Positions 44,671-55,285 of a stretch of 64,000 nt of DNA are shown piece by piece. The stretch lies in contig CM064875.1 of the NCBI GenBank assembly GCA_032719365.1, positions 30,712,693 through 30,776,692 on the forward strand, in the 5' to 3' direction. The notes under the pieces are model-generated. The model was not told where the DNA came from and did not search any database. It saw nothing but the letters and a program-made list of their open reading frames with translations. The position numbers and the translations under genes are program-made. How positions within the stretch are numbered: position 1 is the first letter of the stretch; every line of letters starts with the position of its first letter. Origin of the DNA: Prinsepia uniflora (Eukaryota; Streptophyta; Magnoliopsida; Rosales; Rosaceae).

Positions 44671-46806
44671 TGACAGGACCCACCCCGATTATCGCCTCGA
44701 TAATCGAGAAGCATCCTGCTCCCGTCTGACAAACGAATCCCAAAAGACCGGAAAACTAATTAATATTACAACACGCCCATTGTCAGACCAGAGAGATTAA
44801 ACAAACTACATCCGACTGGACGTCAAGTCCACAGTTTCACAGAGCAATATTACAAAACAAGTTAAAGATACAAGTCCTACTTTGTGAACTAACTATTCCA
44901 ACACATGCAATTTCCAAAAATTACTTCACAATGTGATCAAACATCATAAATCCGAAACATGCATATTCATATCCAGGTACTTTATCAAAATCATCACACA
45001 TGCATAAGCGAAAACCGTAACCTCGAAATGCGTGAAATACGGTAAATATCTCGAAAAACTTGAAAAACACGTAAAACCGATATAACATATCACCATCATA
45101 AAATCATATGTAAAACCATGAGATAAATAAGCAAAATAGTCATGCATGCCCAATTTAGAAAATGAAAAAGTCCACTCACGGTTTTAGGACGCGTCAATCG
45201 CGTCCCGCGTGCTCCTCCGTAGCTTCGGAAGTGTCCGGGCCTGTAAAAATGTACAAGAAGGGTTACAAACATCCTCAAATAGCTCGTATGATTTTTCCCT
45301 AATTTCCCGGATTTTTCGGCAAAATAAACCTTAAGGACCTAAACTTCCGGGCTCCCGAGATTATCCCGAACGACTCCCGAACAACTCGAATCCTAAAGGG
45401 AAAATGTTAATTAGACTGAAAGGAACAATTCCCATGTTGACCGTGATCGAAGATGACATTGCACGCGCCGTCACGCGCCGCCCAAAGTGGCTGCGCGTGA
45501 AGGCCACGCGCCAAGCTACAGTGTCATCGTTCTTACCCGGATAGACTGATAAACGGGTCTGTTACCCGCGACTCAACCCGACCAGTTCAAGCTCAATTCT
45601 CAATCAATTCCTCTCGTTTTTTATCCTATTATCTTCTCTAACTCATTAATTTCAGGTCTGTGTTGATGGCTAACCTCGACTGACACCAAATCGACTCAAC
45701 TCAAGCTCGAACAGTCGAACAAGTCGACTTCTGGAACTCACCCCACACGGTTCCATTCCCAAATTAACTTCACCAGTAGCATAAAGGGACCCATACGAAC
45801 ACAATGGCACAAACAATTTAACTCGCCGTTACCTGGAAGTCGTCGTCCTCAGCGCTGGTTTTCCCCTGTAACTGAGACTCAGGTTCTCGGCCAACCTCTC
45901 CTCCTCCTCCTTCAATTCTTGCACGGTTGTGCTCGTAGTGGCCCCATAAGACTAAGTCCACCCTCAGTTTGGTTCAACTCACCTCAAAACCCAACCTTTG
46001 AATTTCCCTCCAATTCTGCGTTTTTCTCTTCCCCGTCTAAGAACCTCGCTCAACTCTCTCTCAGACTGCCCAAATGATCGAAATGAGTTCCCCGACTCAA
46101 TGACACTCAGCTAAACCCCTCAGAATGGAAGACAGCCCGTGGGAATCCACTGAACCTCTCTGGAGACTGTTTCCCGCACACAGAGCCCACGGCCACTTTT
46201 AAAACTCCCCGTGCACTGAAGCTCTGCACAGCCACGATGGGGTGCTTCCAATGCCTCAAACAACATAAACAATGTGTCTGATCTCTCCACCAAACCTTAA
46301 ACAATTGCACGCTCAGCCCACGGCCGCACACCCTGTTTTTCCACGGTGGTGAACAGTACCCCGTGTGAAAAGACCAAAATGCCCTCAGGGCAAAAATTAC
46401 CAAATTGCCCTCCAGCTTCCGTGACCCATAACTCGGTCATCCGATGTCCGTTTCAAGCGTGCCGCCTGTCGTTGTACTCGGGGCGTCGAGACGAACATAA
46501 CGGTCTTCGAGTCAAATGCATATCAATTGTCAAACAAAAAGTTAACTTTTCCCCTTAATAACGCCCAATTACGGTAATGCCCCTGAACTTCCGAACGTCA
46601 TAACTTCCTCCCTGTTCGTCCAAATCGAACGTGCCACCTGTCTATGAACTCGTGACGTCCCGAACTACGTCAGGGTCATCGCTCAACGTCCGTTCGACCC
46701 CCCAAACAAAAAGTCAACAAATTGACCACACAAATCACAGGAGTAAAAACGTCATTTTATTCAATATTTTATAACATTACATTTCCAGAATGTCCGGGGC
46801 GTTACA
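44671..46806 (-). repeat. 5' LTR of truncated Tekay element, internally deleted
   Basis: 2136 bp. Relative to the solo LTR at 36419 it lacks exactly the interval 36644-37359 (716 bp), joined at AACTA/TTCCA near 44895. The deletion removes the candidate intron 2 acceptor and the hairpin repeats but leaves the GTGAGTGGAC donor at 45179. Confidence 0.88.
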
Positions 46807-47460
46807 TGAGGCCCAGTTGGATTATAAATGTGATTTCGGGTCAGGGACCCTATGATTAATAATTGTGATTTTGGGTCAGGGACCCTAAATGGAATTACAT
46901 GGATTTATGGAAATTTCGGGCAGGGCCCAATGGTAATGATGTGATAAAAGGATTTAATAAAACTGTTTTTCCATATACCATCTGGATACAAGGATATATG
47001 ATGGTCTCCTCCAGATGTCTAGGACACTGGGGAAGTCACGGTGCATTGCCTGCGAAGGGTCACCATACGGAGCAGCCGGACCATATGATGACTCAGGAGC
47101 AGGATTGCTATGTTTGACGTCTGGGACGTCAGACATCAGGGATGTCAGAAATATGGACCCGGAGAGACCCCGGGCAGCACGCGTAGCTTATAAAACCGTG
47201 AGATATGACATCAGGGACGTCTAGCATCAGGGATGCTGGTGATGGTAATGGTAAAATACGAATTAATGAAATGGCTTTCCGGGTGGATTTGTGATTATAT
47301 GATTTTAATGGATTGATGTTCATTTATGGTTTTGGGTGGTGACCCACATGGTTGTTTATGTATAGTTATGGTATTTCACAGTTTTGGGCTGAGTTCCCAC
47401 ACTTGGTTTTTGGTTAACGGTTTTTGGGCTAAGGCCCTAATGGCTCGGTTGAGCAAACGT
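46807..47460 (+). repeat. Duplicated insertion-site flank, copy B
   Basis: Matches 39271-39924. This copy continues into the rest of the host LTR, so it marks the true continuation. Confidence 0.9.
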
Positions 47461-47887
47461 TTTGGTTACTGGTTTTTATGGCATGCATACGTTTTTATTG
47501 GAGGGCATAAATGTCTTATAAATGTGTTTAATAAACTTATGGGTTTTGTCCACTCACAGCTTTTGGTTTTAATGCCCTTCAGGTTGATTACGGATGCGAT
47601 TGCAGCAGAGACTGGGACATTGCACACCTCCTCCATCAATCCTTACGCACTCTGGATGCCCCGTTGGGCAGTGGCTCTTGGTTATCCCTTGTCTGACACC
47701 TCTTGTTGGACGGGAGCAGGGTACATTCCACGGTAATCCCCGGGGGAATTGGGATGGGTCCTGTCAAGGACGCTAGGCCCCAAGAGGGGTGGATTGTAAG
47801 ACCCGTGTCTTGGGAAGAACGGTGAACAATCCCACATCACTCGGGGAGGGAAATGTGAAGTGCCTTATATGTGTAGGCACGTATTTA

Positions 47888-48974
47888 TGTAACAACCCAT
47901 CCCAAATTCATGGAATTAATTGAGGATTATCGTGACTAATCCCTTTTAGTCAAGGGAATTAGGACGAATGGTATAAAGTGACCGTTTTGCCCCTAAGGAT
48001 GGGCAAAATGTTGACTTTTGACCTGGGTTGTCTAATGCACGAGGCTCAATGATCGTTATGTAGATTGGGATGTTTCGAGTCTGTAGACATGCGGCATGTC
48101 GAAATCGGACGTTCGACAGAAAAGTTAGGGTCTAGAACGGAAATCTGTAATATTCATATAAACCGAGAAATTGGACTCGTGGACTGTTTTGATTAGATAA
48201 ATATCTGGGGAGGACCCACCAGATGAATGACAAGTGGCACCCATCTAATTGACCCAAACCCCAATTAATTGGGTCATCATCTTTATCTTCATCCTCTTCT
48301 CTGTGTTTCTAACCCGTGAAACCCCCCAAATCCAAATCCTAAACACTACCCTATCTTCTAACCTCACCATCATTTGTGTTCATCTGTGGGACCAAGAGAT
48401 TGAGAATGGACCAGAGAGCTGAGTGGACGGCAGCCACGACGGGGATCACGACGGCGAGGTAAGAAACTGAAACCTGTAAACCATGTTTTGAACCAAAAAT
48501 CGGGAAAACCTAGTTTTGATTTTGTTGACCGTTTTGGAGGATTGGACGAGGTTCTAAAGGATGAGACGAGCTTAGGGGACTCAATTTCGAGGGAAAACGG
48601 TGGCCGGAGTCGACAGTAGAACGGAGTTGCAGATCATAGGTACTATTCATGATTCAAACAAGTATGATCTAGCCCTTGTTTCGTGATTTTAATTAGGGGA
48701 TCAATTCATGCGGTTGAGACGAAAAGAATGGGAGAAAAACGGAGTTGAACGGTGGTTGGATGAAGGTTTTGGAACTGGGTCAGGGTCGCGGGTCTACGCG
48801 ACCTGGTTCAGAGAACATGTGACCTGGACGAAGGTTGAAGACAATGATGATGTCATCATCTGACAAGTGTCAGAGGTCGACCAGTCATGGATCGACACGT
48901 GTCATATATCAATGCACATTCAACACTAACATGTCAGTGACGTGGCCCAATCACGAGTTGCCACGTGTCACTAA
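47888..48974 (+). mobile_element. 5' part of a Tekay-type LTR in Cassandra
   Basis: Starts TGTAACAACCCATCCC inside the Cassandra 3' LTR and carries the family signature GTGACCGTTTTGCCCC and GGGCAAAATGTTGACTTTTG. Degenerate palindrome at 48222-48245 and a donor-like GAGGTAAGA near 48460. Interrupted at 48975; its right end is not seen in the window. Confidence 0.75.
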
Positions 48975-50678
48975 TGTAACAACCCATCCCAAATTCTGGG
49001 ATTAGATTAGTGACTAATAGAGGATTAGTGTGATTAATCGGTGACAGACGGTGTAAAATGACCGTTTTGCCCCTGGTCTTGGGAAAAATGTTGACTTTTG
49101 ACTCGGGGAGTCAAACATACGAGGACCGATGACCGTGACGTAGTTTGGGACGTCAAGAGTCCATAGACAGGCAGCACGTCGAAATCGAACGTCGGACGAA
49201 AAATTTATGGTCACGGGATCGAAATTGGGAATTTACATCTCGAAATCCGAATAAAATAATAATTAATTCTGATTGGGCAGATATTTGTAGGTGGGGCCTT
49301 CGGATGAGTGACAAGTGCCACTCATCCCATTGGTCACTTTTCTTCAAAAGGGGATCTACGTCATTTTGCCATTAATTCATTAATTTGTTAAACTCACACT
49401 CTCTCCCAATCCCAGCCGCCCATTTTCCTCAGCCCCGTCATCCTCACCATCCATCCTATCTCATCTAATCATCATCATCATCATCAAACTCACATCTCTT
49501 ATCTCTATATTTCCCGCGATCATCTTCTTCATTTCCTTCTAAAAACCCGAACACCCAAACCGTGAGAAACAAGCCATTCAAACCCTTTCCAAACGTCCTC
49601 CTTTGCTTGTGACTTGTGAAGGAAAAAGTGAGAGTGATGAGAGACGAGTATGGTGGTGCCTTGGTGGAGGGTCGTCGTAGATGGTGGCCATGACTCCGTG
49701 AGCAAACCCGTGAACTCGACACGTGTACAAACACCCTCAAACCTCTTCGATTGTGTGTACTGTGTGAAGGAAAGATGGAGATGGAGGTGAGACGACCCCA
49801 ACGGTGGTCACGGCTGTGGCCCACGGTGGCGAGAGGAGGTAAGACCCGAGATATGTTTTGTTTTGGTTCAAAATGTTAATCCGTGGTTTAGGGGTTGTTG
49901 CTCTTTTCTATTACTTGGGAAAGGTTTAGGAGGATGACATGAGGCTTTTTGTGATGCCCCGGAAATTCGAGAAAAGTGAATTTGAAAGTTTGAATGTAAA
50001 ATGACTTTTAGTTCGGGACATTTTTTGGACGTACTGTAAGGACTGTTGGGTAGGTCCCGAGACGCTGAGTCTGTAGACATGCGGCTTGCAAAAATTGGAG
50101 TTTGGATGAATGAACTATGGGTCTAAAACGGTGGGGGGCATTTTCGTAATTATTCAAGAAAGGTTGATGTAATGACCCGTCCCGAATATCGGGATTGAAT
50201 ATTAATTAATTATGAATTAGAATGACTAATCGGGGATTAGTTGAGTGAAATCGGACAAAACGTGCAAAATGACCGTTTTGCCCCTAGCGTGGGCAAAATG
50301 TTGACTTTTAGTTCGGGCGGTCAAATGGAGTTTGACCGATGACTGTGACGTAGTTCGGGACGTCACGAGTTCATAGACAGGTGGCACGTTCAATTCCGAC
50401 ATTCGTAGAGAAAGTTATGATGTTCGGAAGTTGAGGGGTATTTTGGTAATTTGGCATATTAGGGGCCAAATGTTGACTTTTTGATCGGGGGGTCCGATGG
50501 ACGAGGGCCAAGGACCGTTACGTAGGTCTCGTCGATGCGAATCCAACGACAGGCGGCATGCCGAAATCGGAGATTCGACGACGAAGTTATGGTCACGGAA
50601 TCGGGCTCGATTAACCGAACGAACCGGGAATAAAATAATATTTTAATATGAACAGTAACCGGTGACTGAACACACTTG

Positions 50679-50702
50679 GATGAGTGACAAGTGTCACTCA
50701 TC
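50679..50702. promoter_or_regulatory. Conserved LTR palindrome
   Basis: Same sequence as at 34739-34762, 511 bp from this LTR's start. Confidence 0.6.
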
Positions 50703-51464
50703 CCTTAAAATCAGGCACAAAACATGGATCCATGATTTTGGGGGAGACCTAATTATTATGTTTTATTATATTGAATTAATTAATTAATCCTAATTTCCAT
50801 TAATCTCCCATATTTTCTTCAACCGTGTACAACCCACAAATCAGTTTTCTCCCAACCTCCAATTCTCTTCCATTTCTGAACCAAAGTGTGAGCATTTGAG
50901 AGTGAATTGAACTGGGAAAAACGAGGGATTAACTGAGAGCTGAGGACTGGGATTTCGGGTTTTAGAAAATTTGGAGGGAAAATCAAATTGGACGAATTGA
51001 GCTGGGATGATCGAATTGGAGCTTGGAAATAGCTTCCTGAGGTTGAGACGAGTTGTTTCAAATCAAAAACGAGAGGAATTCATGCCCAATTGGCTCTGAA
51101 CGGGTTTGGTAACAGTGAGAGATATCGAGCTTGAGTCGTGATCAATGTGTTATCAAACGACGAAATTGAGGTGGGGAAACAATTCCTCATGGTCCATTGA
51201 TGCTTCTGGGTTCATCAATTGGGAGGAATCAATGGCCAAGGTGGAAACTCCATGGTTGCACAGTGTACGGATGTTCGAGTTTGAGTCGTGAAGATTAAGC
51301 AATGGATTGATGCAATTGAGTTGGGGGAAATGTTTAACGGAGTCCACTGATGCTTCTGGTTGCATCAATTGAAGGAAATCGATTGAGATTGAAGGTGTTC
51401 GAATGATGAACAGTGTTCGAAGTGTTCTTCGAGTGTTCATCTTCGATCGTGAGGTTTGATGTAG

Positions 51465-53284
51465 GTAATCGTGTAATTCTGATTGCAGACCTTTAATTGA
51501 ACTCAAAAAGAAACTAACTGGATGATCAATTGATGTAATCAGTGTCGAATTGATAGGATTGGAACCGGATCGTGTCGCGGGTTAAAGGACCCGTTTACCA
51601 GACAAACGGGTTGAGACGACAGCACTGTAGCTGGCGCGTGGGTTTCACGCGCAGCCACTCACGGCGGCGCGTGAGGGCGCGTCCGGCCTAGTCTCAAGGT
51701 GAGGTCAACATGACTTTTGATCCTCTCAGTGTAACGAACATTTTGACGTTGATTTCGATGAAATCGGATATTGTTTTCGATAATGTTCCGCGTATCCGAA
51801 GTTTTGTTTTACGTTTAAAATACGTATTTAAATTCCGGAAAAATTTGGGGGAAATTATATGAAGTATTTGAGATGTTAGTAACCCTCTATAATGATTTTG
51901 GGCAGGAGTTGTGATTTCCAGAATTTACGGAAAAACGTGCAGCTCGGAAACGAACCGTTTTGAACGGTGTGTGTGAGTGGACTTTGTTTTCTAACCGTGA
52001 TGCATGCATATATGATTTAAAATGCTTTATTATATGATTTGATATGCTTTGGCATGATTGGTATTTCAATTCGGTGATTTCTCAGTTTTGTGATTATTAT
52101 ATTATTATATTCTGGCACGACTTTCGAGAAATCATGAAATTGGTTAAAAATGATATTGTGGGCGTGAGAACCCAAGTAAATAATGATTTTGACTCGGATT
52201 CGGAGTTACATGTGAATTTGATGATTTTTGTATCCTCGTGATTTTGTGATTATTTTAATCAGTCTTTCGGGCACGTTTTACGAGGAACGTGCAAATGATG
52301 TTTTGGGCTAAGCCCGGATTGAAAATGATGTTTTGACTCGGGTTATGAGTCAGGAAGTTGAAAATGATATTTGGACTCGGATTATGAGTCAGTGATTGAT
52401 TTCATGGATTTACGTGATCGTGGCAACTCGGGTTTACGGTTGCACGGATTTACGTGATATTGATATTTTGGGCTTGAGACCCAATGGAATTGTGATTTTG
52501 GTTGGAATTGTATTTCCATGTGATGACATAATGATATTGATGATTTTCGAATTTATAAAGTAAATCGGGACTTGGGGCTGAGACCCTGTGTTGATATATG
52601 ATTTGGTTTTTAATTCAACTGTTTTTCACTGGTTTTTTGTGATGGTGATATGTTACGGATATTTAGGGCTTTCGGGAGAAAATATGTTTTTCCCCGGAGT
52701 GCACCCTGGAGATAACGCTCGCCTTCGGGATGGAAGTGTTTACCCCGAAGAGGTCACGTAGCACGATCTTTGTCTTGCAGCCCAGGGGAGGCTTGACTCA
52801 GATCAGATGTGCTGGATTATATGGATCGGTAAGTGATGTGTTCACTAGATCTGGATTGCCGGCTTGTGATGTGTTCACAGCGGCGGATGCTCGGATTTTG
52901 AGCGGTCCTTGAGCCTATTGATATGCACGCGTTGCAGGGATAAACGTGACTCTAAGCAACTGGATATGGAAATAAGTCCCGTGGATTATGGAAAATGATT
53001 TTGAGGAAACCGTGGTTTAGCGGTTAAAATGATTTAAAGAAACTGTGAACTTTTTGAGATGTTAAACTGATTTGGTGAACATGAGTTTTTGTGGACCATG
53101 GGAAAATATGTTTTGATTTTATCGGTCCACTATTCATACTTGAATGATTTCATACTATTACTCATGTTTTACGATATGCATGCAAGTTTCTGAAAACTAG
53201 AGGGTAAGATTGTAGTTCGATAAATGTTTTTATAAGAGGTCATTTTTGTCCACTCACACCTTTTCTGTTTTGTTAACCCTTCAG
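51465..53284 (+). other. Candidate intron pair in solo LTR
   Basis: Intron 1 51465-51905 (441 nt), exon-like block 51906-51972 (67 nt), intron 2 51973-53284 (1312 nt). The second has GTCCACTCACACC about 35 nt before the acceptor; its CTCAC fits a branch-point consensus and its GTCCACTCAC is the exact complement of the donor GTGAGTGGAC. Confidence 0.45.
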
Positions 53285-55019
53285 GTCGTGGCGCGTTGAT
53301 CGAGGCTATTCCAGAGGTGGAGGTATGTGCGGGCACAGGCGCAAAAATTCCCTTGTCTGGCAGGTACTGAAGGGTAGTTTCGGACTTTCAGTTGACTTGT
53401 CAGACGGGAGCAGGACCGGGTACGATTTTTGACGTCTAGTTGGGACGGGTCCTGTCAGTTGAAACGGTCATTTGCAGTGGCCAATTAATGAGTCAGCCAT
53501 ATGATGACTCATCTACTTGTTGAGTGACACCTGTCACTTAGAAAATGAGATTGGTGGCATTGGTTGCCGTTTGAAATCAAATGAAGATAAACGTAAACAA
53601 ACACATACATATCTATAGTTGGTGAATTTAACCCTAGACGTTGAGAGACTCAGCAGAGAGAATAAAAGTGAATTCTAGAGTGAAAAAACGAGAAGGAAGA
53701 GCAGAGAAAACGGAAAGAAAACTCACAAACCCAAAGAGAAAACCCGAAACTAGATTTTGGGCACTTGAATCTCAATTTTAAAGAGTTAGGTCAATTGAAG
53801 TGAAAGTAAGCTTAGATTAAGTCTTCTAGAAGCCAAAAGACTCGAACTAAATCAAAAGGAAAGGGAATGGATTGAGAATTGACAGAGAACGGGCCTTGCG
53901 ACGTCTCTGAAATTTGAGGCTTGGTCGGATTAATTCGAGGTAAGAATTGATGTAATTGATTTCGAAATTTTGTTATAGGACCCCTCTATGACTTCCTGGT
54001 TAATTAGAATCAATAATCGAGGTCTCATTTGGTGAATTGAGAAATTGAACTCGACGGCATGAGATTAGAGATTTATAGGTTTTTGTTTGAATCATGTGAA
54101 ATAAATCATACAGACCTTAAATTAAGATGTATTAGATGAGATCCAATGAAGGAATTGAATGAAACAAGGTCGAATTGAAGGAGAATTAATCGGGTTGTGT
54201 CGTGGGTCGAAAAACCCAATTGCAGGGAAATTGAGTGAGGACGATGCATTGTAGCAATCACTGTGTAGGCGCATGGGTTTCATGTGCAACGGCTTGCAGC
54301 GGCGCGTGAGGGCTCGTGGGACCGATTTCCAAGGTGAGGTCAACATGTGTTTTACTCTATTCAATGTAACGAACATTTTAGAATTGGTTTTGAGTCGATC
54401 AGACATCTTCTCGATATTTTTTCGAGGGTTTAAAGCGTTATATGATATTTTAATTTGTAATTAATTCCAAAAATTACGGGAAGTTAATATGATATTAATT
54501 GTGTCATTAGTGACCCTTAATGATGATTTTGCACAGGATTTGGGATTTCTGGAAAGTGATGGAAATTACAGAAAAGCGTGCAGCTCGGAATTGAGCGGTT
54601 TGGAAGGTGTGTGAGTGGACGTTTGTTTTCTAAACTGTTATGCATGCATAGTTAAATGTTTTATATGATTGATTGCATGATTGGATTTTCAATGATGTCA
54701 TGGTGAGTTGACATGATTATTTATTGATTTAATGATTATTTTAATCGATTTTCCGTGCACGTTTTATGAGAAAAGTTAAATGATGGTTTTGAGCTAGGCC
54801 CGGAGTCAAAAAGTGTTCAAAAGGTTATTTTGACTTAGTTGGTGAGTCAAGGATGATTTCGGGATGATTTTAATGTTTTCAAATGAGATTTGACTTATTT
54901 ACGTGCAAATACAGTTTGGGCTTGAGACCCACCCTGTTAGGAACGGTTTTGACTTGGACTTTGAGTCAAGGATTTGATTGAAATGTTTTTGGGATGTAAT
55001 CCCAAGATGCTTTTCATTG

Positions 55020-55285
55020 TGATTTTGAGTTCCCAGACGGTCGGATCTAGGGGTATGTCCAAGATGACCGGAGCTTGGGGGATATGATTGTGATTGCTTC
55101 CCAAGCAGCTGAAGCTAGGGCATTCCCATGTGGCTAGAGCTCGGGGCCCAAGCAGTCGGAGCTCGGGGCCCAAGCAGTCGGAGCTCGGGGTGGTTCCCAG
55201 AGGACTGATGCTCGGGGATATGTGTGCCCAGACAGTCGGAGCTAAGGGGTAGCTTCCCAGATGACTGAGGCTCGGGGTATTGCCT
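55020..55285. repeat. CCCAAGCAGTCGGAGCTCGGGG-type tandem repeat
   Basis: About eight units of 22-31 bp that open with CCCA and close with CTCGGGG or a variant; two adjacent units around 55147-55190 are nearly identical. They sit in the hairpin-rich middle of the LTR. Confidence 0.75.

Larger units (their letters stand above)
39940..46806 (-). mobile_element. Truncated Tekay element
   Basis: Left: only the last 136 bp of the 3' LTR (39940-40075) remain. Next come a purine tract (coding AAGGGGGGAGAT at 40076-40090), a broken gag-pol, a tRNA-iMet-type primer site at 44650-44668 with one mismatch, and a 5' LTR (44671-46806). The right target copy TGAGG is present at 46807; the left one is lost. 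It shares right flank and TSD with the solo LTR at 36419-39270, as if the two were alternative states of one insertion. Confidence 0.85.
34230..47766 (+). mobile_element. Solo LTR, TSD AGGAC, interrupted by 10.4 kb
   Basis: Starts TGTAATGACCCGTCCCGAAT at 34230 and ends GGGATGGGTCCTGTCA at 47766, flanked by AGGAC at 34225-34229 and 47767-47771. Host parts 34230-36418 and 46812-47766 total about 3.1 kb. Contains the palindrome at 34739-34762, candidate intron 1 at 35507-35949 (GGGTAAGTG to GGATAG), a second donor GTGAGTGGAC at 36029, GGGC...GCCC hairpin repeats at 36270-36410, and an acceptor CCCTTCAG ending 47582. Confidence 0.88.
33941..47887 (+). mobile_element. Second Cassandra TRIM, split by nested LTRs
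   Basis: 5' LTR 33941-34182 (TGTAAGACCCGTGTC to GGGTCATGACA), primer site TGGTATCAGAGCTGG at 34186, and interior to 34229. After the inserted LTR the interior resumes at 47772 with purine tract CAAGAGGGGTGGAT, then the 3' LTR from 47795. That LTR is cut at 47887 by another LTR. The 5S-like block (about 34082-34120) keeps AAAGTTAAGCGAG but lacks the GATGGGTGACC part, so the Pol III internal control region is broken. It is inserted in the Athila-like gag. Confidence 0.85.
50168..53457 (+). mobile_element. Solo LTR, TSD GTTGA
   Basis: 3290 bp uninterrupted, TGTAATGACCCGTCCCGAAT to GGGACGGGTCCTGTCA, flanked by GTTGA at 50163-50167 and 53458-53462. Palindrome at 50679-50702. Candidate introns 51465-51905 (TAGGTAATC to TTTGGGCAG) and 51973-53284 (GTGAGTGGAC to AACCCTTCAG, followed by GTCGTGGCGCG). 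The cleanest plus-strand example of the LTR layout. Confidence 0.92.

Noticed and set aside
49465..49824. 119-codon minus-strand ORF
   Set aside because: Antisense to the leader-like part of an LTR, ending in a CAT trinucleotide run; no support.
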